Source of the DNA: Diphasiastrum complanatum
Lineage: Eukaryota > Streptophyta > Lycopodiopsida > Lycopodiales > Lycopodiaceae
Direction: 5' to 3'
DNA length: 64,000 bases
NCBI GenBank assembly: GCA_029204225.1
Contig: CM055107.1
Location: forward strand, 45,952,059 to 46,016,058
The notes under the pieces were generated by a model. That model was not told the DNA's origin, ran no database searches, and saw only the letters and a program-made list of their open reading frames with translations. The position numbers and the translations under genes are program-made. Positions 10,709-21,552 of this stretch are shown piece after piece. The first letter of the stretch is position 1. Each line of letters begins with the position of its first letter.

Positions 10709-11860
10709 TTATTTCCTTGCTTGATCTACACTTGTAGGCTCATCCAAAGAGGTTAGGAAAGCAACATAATTTCCAGAAACTACTTGCTTACCCTTTTGAT
10801 CATATGTGAGCCTTGAAGGTACTTGTCTTTCTCTTGATGTTCTCCTTGGCTTTTGACTTGATGAAGGTCCCATCACCACCATCCAAAGTAGGATCCTTCT
10901 CATCAACATCAAGAATGTTAGAACTATCTACTTTACCATCAATCATGCTTGAAGACACCTTTGGAATGTTTCCCTCATAAAAAATGACATCTCTACCAAC
11001 GATCACTTTGTTAGTAGAAGGAATGTAAACCTTGTAGGCTTTACTCACCTCACTATATCCAACAAAAATACCTCTTCTTGAAGATGGATCCTCCTTGGTC
11101 CTATCATCAAGAGTAATGTTGACATAGCATGTGCATCCAAAGGTTCTTAGAAAGTTGACACTCGGCCTCCTCTTGAATAGCATCTCAAAAGGTGTCCTTC
11201 CATCCAAAATAGCACTCGGCCACCTATTGCATAAGAAATTGGCACACAACAAAGCTTGATCCCAAAATGGTTTGTCAAGATTAGCACTTAACATCATAGC
11301 TTTAGCACTTTCACATAAAGTCCTATTCTTCCTTTCAGCCACTCCATTTTGTTGTGGAGTCCTTGATGTTGTATACTCCCTCTTGATCCCATGCTCATCA
11401 CAAAAGCCCTTGAACTTGTTAGATATGTACTCACCACCATTGTCACCTCTCAAGCACTTGATCTTTGTGGAAAATTGGTTCTCCCTTTCATTCTTGAACT
11501 TGACAAAGACATCATACACTTCATCCTTGCTCTTTAGTAGATAGATCCAACAAAATCTACTAAAATCATCAATGAATGTTACATAAATCTTAGCTCCACT
11601 ATTGCTAATTGTAGTAAATCCATGAATATTCGAATGTACAAGTTGAAAAGGCTTTGTAGATCTAGAAATAGATCTAGTATAAGGTAGTCTATGTGACTTA
11701 GACAAAGCACAAGACTCACAAACATGCTCATCATTACTTAAGGAGCTTGGAAGACCAATCACAACCTTCTTCCTTGCCATTACCTCCAATGACTTGAAGT
11801 TGAGGTGTCCCATCCTTTTGTGCCAAACCTCTTGAATAGAAATTTGCTCCCTTGCAACAC
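10709..11860 (-). pseudogene. Copia-A GAG-pre-integrase and integrase
   Basis: From 11813 the minus strand reads WHKRMGHLNF, the zinc finger partners C-ESC, and the core catalytic segments FIDDFSRFCWIY, RGDNGGEY and RTPQQNGVAERKNRT, then FGCTCYV and GIFVGYS. These give the D, D, E residues and the copia C-terminal region. The frame is open for 337 codons and then shifts near 10900 into the RT linker (SRERQVPSRLTYD). A stop at 11857 and others upstream separate it from protease. Best preserved integrase in the window. Confidence 0.85.
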
Positions 11861-12020
11861 ATCAAACTTGGTTAGCAATAACACAAGCATCAAGTTTGAA
11901 CAACTTCCCTTGTCTTTTACCTTTTCCAATCAAGACATCCTTCCTTTTGATCAAACGAGCATCTCCATCAAACTCCACCTTGAGGCCCTTACTTAGCATT
12001 TGACTCACACTAAGCAAATT

Positions 12021-13132
12021 CTAGGTAATAGATGGAATAAACAAGACATCCTCCAAATGAACATTCCTATTTGTAGAGAGAGAAATAGGAATTGTGCCAA
12101 TCCCTTTGATTGCACACTCACCATCATTGGCCGTGTAGATCACCCTCTTGTCATCTCCATATGCCAACAAAGAAGTGAAGTACTCTTTGTGAAAGGTCAT
12201 GTGTGAACTTGCTCCACTATCAATCCACCAAGGATCTAGATCTCCATCATTAGCAAGCATACATGAAGACATCACAAAAGCATCATCATTTGCATCTTGC
12301 ACATCCAAACCATCCTCATCAAGAGTAAGATTATCTTGCTTGTCTCCTTGATCTCTCTTCTTCTTGTAGCACTCACTTGCAAAGTGTCCTTGGATGCCAC
12401 AATAGAAGCACTTGAGCTTTGATCTATCCTTCTTTTTGCCACTTGAAGAAGCATCCACTTGATCTTGCACTTTAGACCACTTGCTTTTGGTTTTGCCCTT
12501 GAATTTGCCCTTTGTGAACATAGCATCCTCTTGAAGTGTCGATGTAGATCCATCTCTTGCTTGAAGCCTATATTCCTCATTGATCAAGATCTCTTGAAGA
12601 TCCATCAAACTTAAAAAAGTCTTTTGAATAGCAATACTTTGAACAATGTTAGCATGAGCATTCAACAAGCCATTAAGAATCACTTGAATAAGCTCTCCTT
12701 CCTTAATGCTTTCATCTATGCAAGCTAACTCATCATTCAATGCTTTCATTCTCAAAACAAAAGTACTTGGACTTTCTTCATTCTTTTGCAAACAAGAAAA
12801 GATTTGCCTTCTTAGAGTCAACACTCTAGAAGTAGACTTGGATTCATAAAGCTTCTTCAATGAATTCCAAGCTTCCAAAGATGATGTGCACTTACCAACT
12901 TCCTTGAAAGTTCATTGGTAACATTCATCTTTATCATGTGTAGAGCCTTCTTGGCCCTCTTGTCATACCTCAATTGATCTTGTTGTGTTGCTGGTCTCTC
13001 CTCCAGACCTACAACAATATCCAAAACATCATTCATCTCAAGAAGTGACTCCATCCTCACTTTCCATAATGAATAGTTACTTGAGGTAAGCCTATCATTG
13101 GCTTCCAACATGACTCCAATTGAGGTTGCCAT
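12021..13132 (-). pseudogene. Copia-A gag and protease
   Basis: Gag starts at 13132 (MATSIGVMLEAND, with SNYSLWKVRME typical of UBN2/retrotrans_gag). A 1-base lesion near 12890 shifts the frame. The next segment (12878-12021) carries the zinc knuckle CFYCGIQGHFASEC and the protease site WWIDSGASSHM with an intact catalytic D-S-G. It ends at a nonsense codon in PSIT*NLLSV. The frameshift and nonsense codons are the only visible damage here, so the copy is young or only mildly decayed. Confidence 0.85.
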
Positions 13133-13720
13133 ATAACAATGACCTGATCTTCTCTTTCAACATGTTTCAATGCACAAAGCACTCCTTTGAATAACAACAA
13201 ATGCTTTCAAAAAAAATCACCAAGATTTGAAACTATCTCACAAATTCTCTTTTAGCACTTATCCAAGCAAATCAACACATAGAATCATGGAATCTTGATC
13301 AACCTATGATCTATTCTCAATCTAATGACTTTTGCCACTTCCTAAGATTGAAACACACTCAAATGAAGTCCAGCAACCTCACTATCTAGAGATCCAATCA
13401 AAATTAGGGTTTTGACAAAATCACAAAAAATTTACTATTCCAAATCTACATGCAAATGCTGAAAATTTGATATGCAATCTATAAGCCACCACTTAGGCTG
13501 AACCAATGATCCAAAAATCAGCCAAATCTAGCATGTGAATTCAAAAAATGGAAATGAACAAGTATATTGACCTATTTAGTGTTTTGATCTACAAAAGATC
13601 CAATCTACAAAAGCAAAAAATCCGATTTTGGTGTAGAATCCTCTCTAGCATGCTCTAGACTTGATATCTTCACCAAATCATTGATAGATCTGATTTTCTC
13701 CTTCATAACCTGAAACACAA
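13133..13720 (-). other. Copia-A 5' untranslated leader
   Basis: Lies between the PBS and the gag start and has no coding motif. It is closely matched by 23817-24405 in Copia-A', so it is part of the element family. Confidence 0.75.
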
Positions 13721-13732
13721 GCTCTGATACCA
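13721..13732 (-). other. Copia-A primer binding site
   Basis: gctctgatacca is the complement of TGGTATCAGAGC, which pairs with the 3' end of plant initiator tRNA-Met. It abuts the 5' LTR at 13733. Confidence 0.9.
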
Positions 13733-14384
13733 TGTGAAAGATTTTTTTCATCTTTAAGATCCAATCTACTTGAATGATCTTTGGTTAGAAAGAGAAATAC
13801 ACTACCAATTTCACCAATGTAGAAAAATCAGCATCTACACACAATTTGAGATGCAAACACTAATAGAACTTGATCAAACTTGAATGACATGATTATATAC
13901 TGTTGTTGTCCGTACAAAACCAGCAAGCTACTGTATTTCACACGTGTGATCCGAAAATAGCAAATATAGATCATTCTACACATAGAATTGCAAGCAATCA
14001 CCAAGATAGTGCACCAATGGATAGTAGAACCCAAGAGAACCATGTATAAGCATGAAATGAGATAGAGAAGAGAGAATATGACTCTCTCCAAGAGTTGCAT
14101 CCTTTTATAGCAGGTCCAGACCCTATTTGGCCACTTGGCTTTCCCACCAAAATGCTAACCCTACCAATTTTGGGTCTAGAATCAATGTACCCAACTTATT
14201 CAAATTGAATATACTCAAACTTGCATTCTATCTTTCCCACACTTTCAAAAAAGTGTTTATTTGAATGAAATTTAGACTAATGAACTTTGAAAAGTCAACC
14301 TCTAAGTCTAAAACAAGTTTTGGCCTCAATATGCCAAATATGAAAATATTGCAAAATGTGATGAAACTAGTTGAATCTTTCACG
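13733..14384 (-). repeat. Copia-A 5' LTR
   Basis: Starts tgtgaaagat and ends ctttcacg, with the terminal A changed to G, 652 bp. It is immediately followed by the target duplication GTCAA. The minus-strand TATA box ctataaaagg is near 14101-14110. Confidence 0.9.
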
Positions 14385-14594
14385 GTCAATCCCCCACTTT
14401 TCAAATGGTGCAAGAGGTAGGATTGGCGTCAACGGCCAATGTATTGTTTTTGTTGGCTTTTCAGATCTCTGGCATGGATCACACGATCGTATGTAGTTCG
14501 ATACATCCTTGAACATAGTTGGCCACTGATACTTGGCTGTTAATATTTTACTAACAATGTTCTTTAAAGCAAAGTGTCTACTAGTATCCTTCAA
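14385..14594 (-). pseudogene. Gypsy-1 integrase N-terminal zinc domain
   Basis: Minus strand reads WPTMFKDV, then CDPCQRSEKP, then APFEKWGID, where Copia-A interrupts. The CxxC of the HHCC zinc finger and the conserved WGID start of the core are clear. Stops occur upstream. Confidence 0.8.
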
Positions 14595-14728
14595 ATGTAA
14601 GGCTTGTACAACCTTTTTTATATCTTCAATTTCGAGACATCTTCTTAACTGATGATCAACACCAAGCTTGTATAGGACATTGTTAATAATAGTATAAGGT
14701 GCTACCTTATATTGAAAAATTGTCTTCT

Positions 14729-15264
14729 TTAATCATATCCATCAGGATATATTTGATCCTTAAGATAAGCAATGATATCAAAATATAAAGAAATTTCGAA
14801 TAAGTTTTCATTTGAAAAATCATCTTTAATTGGACCTGCAACTCTTCCCGTGCTGAGTTGCGATAAATAATTAGCATTCATATGGTATTTTCCTTGGTGA
14901 GTTCTACTTGATAAGTAAATTCTTGCAGAAGTAGAACCTAGTGAAGAATTCATCCTGATAAATCTGGTTTATTCACCAGATACTTTAGAGCATAGTGATC
15001 AACATGGAAAATAAAAGCATATCCCAGCAAATAATGTCAAAATTTCGTAACAGCAAAAATGATTCCAAGTGCTTCCCGTTTTTTGGCCAAATAATTCTTC
15101 TCCAAGGCACTTAGCTGTCGACTTGCATAGTATATGGGATGGTCTTTCTTCTGATCATCCTTCTGGCTCAGACAGATGCCAATAGAGAATACAAAAACAT
15201 CGACATAACTATGAAATTGAATAGCCCAGTTTGGTGGACTTAGAATAGGAGCATTGATCAACAT
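14729..15264 (-). pseudogene. Gypsy-1 RNase H and linker
   Basis: The segment 15264-15037 shows LINAPILSPPNW, then HPIYYASRQLSALEKNY and KKREALGIIF, the Ty3 RNase H pattern. The usual D-A-S of the first catalytic segment is changed to Y-V-D. The rest (14953-14729) keeps only scattered gypsy linker matches. A deletion joins it directly to gag at about 15270. Confidence 0.75.
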
Positions 15265-15273
15265 CTGCTTAAT

Positions 15274-15786
15274 TTATACTGAACACCATATATTTTCTTG
15301 TCGAGGATACTGCAGCTGGTTTGGTTCCGGTTGATGTGGAGTTACTGCTATAGTTCCTTGTAAGGCCTTCAGTTTCTGGTCAAACTGCGCCGTAAGTTGC
15401 TCCATCTGCTGTTTGTGTAATTTTGTCATTTGCTCCAACAGTAGTTCTGTGGATAGAGCGGATGCATTTGATGATGATGATGCGATCGAGGGAGTAGGAG
15501 TGTGGGTGGAAGGATATTCGTTATCAGATCCCTCATCCTCTTCTCTGATGGCATCTTCCATAGCTTCTTGCAGAGTAGTGTACTACTCCCATCGTTTCAG
15601 TTCTCTTCTGATGCTTCGTGGTAATCCGGCTAGAAACCACATGATCACCGCATGATCGAGAATCAAGGCTGTACTGCACTCGATTCGTAGATGTTTGACC
15701 CATTCAATACAGTCCCGGACCCTTTTTCGTTTCCCATCTTGACTTTGCTCAACAAGAGAAATATAGGCGTCCCAATTTGGACCCAA
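15274..15786 (-). pseudogene. Gypsy-1 gag
   Basis: 15786-15583 translates to a capsid-like helix segment ending GLPRSIRRELKRWE. 15561-15274 continues with an acidic, Ser/Thr-rich linker and a coiled-coil-like QMTKLHKQQMEQLTAQFDQK. A stop lies between the two. The 3' end runs straight into RNase H, so protease and RT are deleted. No zinc knuckle is visible. Confidence 0.6.
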
Positions 15787-15993
15787 CTCTAAAAAATAAT
15801 CTCTAAGTTTAAAAATGACATTGGGCCTCTAGTTTTATATTAATTCCAAGGCCCAAGTCAAGTTTATTTTATTTACAACTTTAATTGCGTGCTCATTGGG
15901 CCATGGGCTTATACACGCAGGATGCCGTGGCCTCGCAACACATTTTATTGGAGGATTTTATTTATTTGCACTTTGTTGGGAATACCCCCAACA
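15787..15993 (-). repeat. Possible U3 end of the Gypsy-1 5' LTR
   Basis: On the minus strand this starts TGTTGGGGGTATTCCCAACA, a near-palindrome typical of gypsy LTR starts, at the exact point where Copia-C begins. R, U5 and PBS are missing before gag. No second copy is in the window to confirm it. Confidence 0.4.
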
Positions 15994-16463
15994 ACAGGTC
16001 AATAATGTAGGTGAGCACAAAATAATAGCGGATGTAGTCGCGTGCTTCACAAAGCTAATCACACAATTTGTAAAGGTGATAGACCTATTACTGACAATAC
16101 ATCTGGAAGAAAGAATCAATGCGCGAAAGCATCTACGATGTCTATCTCTGATTATCACTGATGTTTTATTCTCTCTCTTCTATTTTGATGTCATTTTGAT
16201 ACACTTTTGATGTTCTTCTAATGTTGTTATAATGCTATTATTTGAATACGCGGATGGTATTCAATATATATACATAATTTTTACAGGTGTGTAGATGAAG
16301 AAAGTACAAAAGTGAATGTGCTGTCTATGGGAGATTGTGGGTGGCTGCTGTCATTGTCAATCTGATTGCACAGTGCATGGGATGAGCGTGAGAAGGCCGC
16401 GACGTCAGCCTTCACTAAAATTAACGTTGATGAAAATGCGAAAAACGTGACACTCTGACATAA
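15994..16463 (-). repeat. Copia-C 3' LTR, distal part
   Basis: About 90-95% identical to 25438-25905, from acaggtcaataatgtagg to cactctgacata. The continuation is displaced to 19690 by Copia-B. Confidence 0.8.
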
Positions 16464-17418
16464 TGTAGAAAAATATTAATTATTCTTCTACAAAGAACAC
16501 AATGAAAGTTTGAATAAATCAAACTAATATTAGTGTCTTCAATGGAGACTGTTTCTGATCTATGTAATAATAGAACAATATTAGTTTTGATTGAATATGC
16601 GTGCAAAAATTATATGCAGAAGTAAGAGACAACTTAGGACAATTTAGACAATAAAAAACTATTGATCAAAAAATAAATTTTTATAAACTCTGAATCTGAT
16701 TCATCAATATACATATCTTGTTGTCTTATCTCGCTGTTGTGTCTCTAATTGAGTGAGTGAGTTATAACGAATAGTGCACATGTATTTTTATTGCTGTAGA
16801 ACAAGTCTTTTGGCCTTTCAATGCTGTAATAGTAGATATCTAACCATTTACGATGGTTGATATTCAAATAGACGCTTTGTTTCCAGGCTCGAATAAATTC
16901 TATTCACGAATTATTCATGATAGTCCATCTCTTCATCTCAGCTTCGTGTTTCGTGAATTGTTCGTGACACTTGTCTCTTTGCGACATTTTCATCTTTCGC
17001 AAATTGTTCGTGACAGATGACAATTCTTGAGCTTGAAGAAGAAATCTAGAATATTTTGCAAACTGTTCAAGACAGTTTTGCGACAGGTGAGCTTGAAGAA
17101 TAGTCCAGAAGATTTTGTGAATTGTTCGTGACAATTTCGCAACATTTGAGGCTTGAAAAAGAAATAGAATATTTTGTGACAAGATTATGTTTGTGAATCT
17201 TTTGAGCTTCAACAAGAAAGCCACGAGCTTCTACAAGAAACTGTTTTGCGAATCTTTTGAGTTGACTGCAAGACAAATTTCGCAAATCCTTTGCGAATCT
17301 TTTGAGTTGGTCACGAATAGAAATATTTTGAGTTCATGTTTGTTTCTTTCTCATCCTTTTCAAGTAAACTGCATGCTTTGTTAGTAGAATCAAGATCTAT
17401 CTGATTAGTTGTTCTACA
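16464..17418 (-). repeat. Copia-B 3' LTR
   Basis: tgtagaaaaa to gttctaca. It is matched by 18697-19674. Many CpG sites kept in the other LTR read TpG or CpA here. Its U3 half (16890-17340) is built of degenerate gcgaat/ctttgagttg words. Confidence 0.9.
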
Positions 17419-18165
17419 GCTCTCTCTCAAAGTGGGCAGTTGGATTAACCCCAATCTTCTTCGCTGCTTCTCAAACAAAGCCTTACTGAGTGGCTTCGTA
17501 AAGATATCAGCTGTCATTTCCTCTATAGGTATGAAGATTGTCTTCAGTATCTTATTCTCAACTAAGTCCCGAATCACATGATATTTGATAGCTATGTGCT
17601 TTGTTTTTTAGTGAAATACATGATCTTTCGTAAGATAGATTGTTGAAGTATTATCCATTAACAAGACTTAAGGTTTAGAAATAGATTCATCAGATCCTTC
17701 CAAAATCTGTTTAATTCAGATCAGCTCATTTGCCATCTTGGCTGCTGCTACATATTCCGCTTCACAAGAAGATTGAGCTACTACTGTTTGTTTCTTACTT
17801 ATCCAGAGTATGGTTGCACCAGATGCTAGAGTACAACCTCCTGAAATACTTTTGTTATCATCCTTCATGGATGCCCAGCTTGAATCACTATAAGATTCGA
17901 TGTGGTAAATCCAGTTTCCTTCAAATAATACAGTCCATAGCCTTTCATTTTTTGGAGATATTATAGTACTCTCTTTGCCATCTTCCAATGCAATAATCCT
18001 GGGTTTTGATTATATTGGCTCAACCTATACACTGCAAACGCTATATTAGGTCTGGTGTTGTCTGCTAGATATAACAATGATCCAATCAACCTACGATAGG
18101 GTGTTTTGGCCATTCGTTCCTCTTCCTTGAGAGTCTACTGACAATCTGCCTTGTTTGGTATTGTT
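17419..18165 (-). pseudogene. Copia-B RT C-terminus and RNase H
   Basis: Minus-strand frames show GTIPNKADCQ, the spacing near the end of RT, then YSDSSWASMKDD with GGCTLASGATILWISKKQ, SSCEAEYVAA, and finally TADIFTKPLSKALFE. This is the Ty1/copia RNase H and tail. Several stops and a frameshift are present. The end overlaps the polypurine tract, as in intact elements. Confidence 0.85.
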
Positions 18166-18172
18166 CCAAGTA

Positions 18173-18592
18173 TCATGGGAGTATGCACGGATTTTTAATC
18201 TTTTGCACGAATGTGTTCAGGTGTTTGCCATCCCAATGTAGGTAAGTTAATTGGTCTTCCAAGAACATGATCTGATTACGAGATCGAGTCTCATTCTTGG
18301 TTTGCAATTCTTCCCATAAATCCTTTGTGTTCGAAATTGATGTAAGATCTAGCATTATGTTGTCATGCACTGAAGATGCAATAATTGCTATTATTTTGTC
18401 ATTTTTTAAACTCCATTCTCGAAGTTCTTTGCTAGGAGTAACTTCTGGCTTCTTCTCAATTGGTTCTACCCATTGCCATAGACCTTTGCCCTTCAACAAG
18501 AGTGAAGTCTTTAATTTCCAAATCAAGTAGTTTGAACCTTCTGGGTCCAAGATTGTAGTGATCTTAACTTGAATATTGATGATCGATGACAT
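18173..18592 (-). pseudogene. Copia-B gag N-terminal domain
   Basis: Reads MSSIINIQVKITTILDPEG, then NYLIWKLKTSLLLKGKGLW, a DUF4219/UBN2-type copia gag start, and runs 139 codons. It then meets RT-terminal sequence where gag would continue with WDGKHLNTFVQKI. The open frame ends at the deletion junction. The zinc knuckle is lost. Confidence 0.8.
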
Positions 18593-18683
18593 CTTTTAAT
18601 TCTGAATAACCTCCAAATTATAGCTTGCTAAGAGGGATGATCTCATTCGTTCTGATATTATTGTATCAATTTTAATTCCGTAT

Positions 18684-18695
18684 GCTTTGATACCA
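18684..18695 (-). other. Copia-B primer binding site
   Basis: gctttgatacca, complement of TGGTATCAAAGC, one base from the 5' LTR at 18697. Confidence 0.8.
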
Positions 18696-18696
18696 C

Positions 18697-19674
18697 TGTA
18701 GGAAAACATTAATTATTCTTCCATAGAGAACACAATGAAAGTTTGAATAAATTAAACTAATATTAGTGTCTTCAATCGAGACTGTTTGTAATCTATGTAT
18801 TAATAGAACAATATTAGTTCTTATTGAACATAGGTGTGAAAATTATATGTGGAAGTAAGAGACAACTTAAGACAATCTAGACAATAAGAAACTATTGATC
18901 AAAAAATAAATTTTTATAACTTTGAATCTGATTCATCAATATACATGTCTTGTTGTCTTATCTCGCTGTTGTGTCTCTGATTGAGTGAGTGAGTTATAAC
19001 GAGTAGTGCACATGTATTTATATTGCTACAAAACAGGTCTTTTGGCCTTTTATTTACGAGTCTTTTGGCCTTTCAATGTTGTAATAGTAGATATCTAACT
19101 GTTTACAATGGTTGATATTCAAATACACGTTCTATTTCCAAGCTCGAATAAATTTTGTTCGCGAATTATTTGTGACAGTCCATCTCTTCATCTCATCTTC
19201 GTGTTTCACGGATTGTTTGCGACACTTGTCTCTTCGCGACATTTTTGTCTTTCACGAATTGTTCGTGACAGATGACAATTCTTGAGCTTGAAGAAAAAAT
19301 CTAGAATATTTCGCGAACTGTTTGAGATAGTTTCGCGATAGGTGAGCTTGATGAACAGTCCAGAAGATTTCGCAATTGTTCGCGACAATTTTGCGACATC
19401 TGAGGCTTGAACAAGAAACATAATATTTCGCGACAAGATTTTGTTCGCGAATCTTTCGAGCTTCAACAAGAAAGCCACAAGCTTTTGTAAAAAAACTATT
19501 TCGCAAATCTTTCAAGTTGACTGCAAGACAAATTTTGCGAATCCTTCGCGAATCTTTCGAGTTGGTCACAAATAGAAATACTTCGAGTTCGTATTCATTT
19601 CTTTCTCATCCTTTGTCAAGTAAACTGCACATTTTGTTAGTAGAATCAAGATCTGTCTAATCAGTTGCTCTACA
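18697..19674 (-). repeat. Copia-B 5' LTR
   Basis: tgtaggaaaa to gctctaca. Retains several CpG-rich ttcgcgaa words in 19150-19570 that are mutated in the 3' LTR. In minus orientation these lie in U3, upstream of the expected promoter. Confidence 0.9.
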
Positions 19675-19923
19675 CATTTGCCTTAAAAACTGATTTATAG
19701 GGTACCTTCGCTTTTTTATGAGGGCACCTTTGGCATTTGTAGGGCAGTGTCACCTTTTTCGCTGGTGAAAATTTACTTGTATTTATGCAAACAATCGCGG
19801 TTTTCACCTGTCTTAGTTTACATGTAAATATGCAAACTGTGCAACAACACAAGTAAAATACAACAACAAGAATGGAGGCAGATTAACATAGGATTTACGA
19901 GAGTAGAGGAAATAAATCCAACA
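19675..19923 (-). repeat. Copia-C 3' LTR, promoter-distal U3 part
   Basis: From gggtacctt to aaatccaaca it matches 25906-26138. The first about 24 bases (catttgccttaaaaactg) have no counterpart there. Confidence 0.8.
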
Positions 19924-20560
19924 CCCCCCCTTAATCTGGATTTGTGAATGCCTTGATCTTCGGACTAAGCAATTGACAAAACTTGTTATGTGCATTAACA
20001 CTTAATGGCTTCGTGAATATATTTGCAACCATGTCCTACGTTCTACAATACATTAAGCTTACCTCCTTGTTAATAACCTTGCCCCTAATGTAGTGATATT
20101 GGATTTCAATGTGCTTACTCTTAGAGTGAAATCTAGGGTTGGCTGATAAGGCAATAGCACTCTGATTATCACAGAATATAATGTTAGGCTGTACTGATAC
20201 AAACTAATGTCTGACAATAAACCTCTCAACCAAAACATTTCTTTAATAGATTGAGAAGCAGCTATGTATTCTACTTCTATAGAAAAAAGAGTGATAGAGG
20301 TTTGCTTACGCTTGTTCCATGAGATAGCACCGTCGTTGAAGAAGAATGTAAATTCAGATGTGGACTTACGATTTTCTACATTTCCTCCTCAGCCTACATC
20401 AGTATATCCACTGAGCTGATGAAGATTGTCATTGATGACTTCTCCATAGAAGATGCACTGGTCCATGGTAGCTCGAATATACCTCATGACTCTTATGAGA
20501 GCCTTTCAATGGATAATGCCAAGATTAACCATATATTGGCTGAGTGATCTTACTGCAAAA
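19924..20560 (-). pseudogene. Copia-C RNase H region
   Basis: Follows the polypurine run, and its position between RT and LTR identifies it. Scattered minus-strand matches to the copia RNase H tail are seen, but frameshifts and stops are frequent and no long frame survives. Confidence 0.55.
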
Positions 20561-20566
20561 AAGATG

Positions 20567-21313
20567 TCAGACCATTGCGTACATGAGAGATCCAAGTACC
20601 GATTGATAAGGATACTCTCTCATCTGCTCCTCTTCCTGCTCGGTCTGGAGACATTGGTCCTTTGAAAAACACAGGCTTGAATTCATCAGTGAGTGAGCTA
20701 ACTTACAATTCATTAGATTGTATTTGTCAAGAACATTATGAAGATACCTTTGTTGAGTGATATAGATCAGTCGTCTCACTCTGTCTTTGTGGATCTAAAT
20801 GCCTAGACAGAATTGAGCTTTGCCTAGATCAGTCATGTCGAACTCAAAAAATAGCATCTGTTTAGAATCCTTGACCAAATTGGTATTGTTGTTGAAAAGC
20901 AACGTATCATCCACGCATAAGGTGATGATAATGAAAGATTGCTGCACCGACTTGGAATAGACGTTGCAATCAGTAGTGCTTGGTTGGAAACCTTGTTGGA
21001 TAAGGAATGTGTTGATCCTCTGAAACCAAGCTCTGGCACACTGTTTCAAGCCATAGAGTGCCTTATGGAGTTTACAGGCATGACTCTTCATACCTTCCAG
21101 AATATATCCTTCGAGCTGGATCATGTAGATGTCTTCTTGTATAACTCCATTCAGATAAGTTGTTTGCACATCAAGTTGATGCACTTCGGGGTCGACAGCT
21201 GCAACATATGATAGGTGGGCTCGGATCGATGAATGCTTGACTACTAGACTGAAAGTCTCACTATAGTTGAGATCTGAGTGAATCCTCGTGCTACCAATCT
21301 TGCCTTCCTTCAA
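20567..21313 (-). pseudogene. Copia-C reverse transcriptase
   Basis: 21313-20795 is a 172-codon open segment with the RT order: SDLNYSETFSLVVK, QLDVQTTYLNG, then LHKALYGLKQCARAW and the catalytic CVDDTLLF (YVDD with Y changed to C, both Asp retained). A stop precedes the continuation 20779-20567, which has the PYQSVLGSLMYAMV block near the end of RT. Integrase lies upstream, as expected for copia. Confidence 0.85.
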
Positions 21314-21552
21314 TCAATCGCTCCATTGGCATTTTTTATCTTGAAGATCCATTTACAATCAATGATATTACAGCCAATAGAAGCTTCGACTAGTGACCAC
21401 ATCTGGTTCTTGATCAGAGAGGAATACTCTCTGTCCATGGCTTCTCTCCAGAGATCAGAGTCTGGTTGGCTGAGTGTATCTTCAACTGTTGTTGGTTCCT
21501 ATATCAAGAGACATGCAGACTCAAGAGTATACCTTGTGGGTTGTGTGCGCAC

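Larger units (their letters stand above)
8370..14384 (-). mobile_element. Copia-A: Ty1/copia element with both LTRs and TSD, RT replaced
   Basis: LTRs at 8370-9002 and 13733-14384, the PBS complement at 13721-13732, and a polypurine tract (minus GAAGAGGGAG) just inside the 3' LTR. GTCAA flanks both sides (8365-8369 and 14385-14389). Internal order on the minus strand is gag, protease, integrase, an unrelated 373-codon ORF, then RNase H. The LTRs differ by roughly 3% plus two indels by eye, so insertion is more recent than the host Gypsy-1. It cannot be autonomous because reverse transcriptase is absent. Confidence 0.9.
7541..15993 (-). mobile_element. Gypsy-1: Ty3/gypsy remnant split by Copia-A
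   Basis: Minus-strand order: U3-like end (15993-15787), gag (15786-15274), then directly RNase H (15264), the integrase zinc domain (14594), the Copia-A insertion, and the rest of integrase (8369-7541). Protease and reverse transcriptase are missing between gag and RNase H, a deletion at about 15270. Removing Copia-A and one GTCAA restores the integrase reading KWGIDFV. All parts carry stops and frameshifts. Confidence 0.8.
16464..19674 (-). mobile_element. Copia-B: short gag::RNase H deletion derivative
   Basis: LTRs of 955 and 978 bp at 16464-17418 and 18697-19674 enclose only 1.28 kb. The PBS complement is at 18684-18695 and the polypurine tract (minus ACTTTGAGAGAGAGC) at 17419-17433. Gag is joined directly to the last part of RT and RNase H, so protease, integrase and catalytic RT are missing. 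It sits inside the Copia-C LTR. The flanking 5-mers (cataa and cattt) do not match well. Confidence 0.85.
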
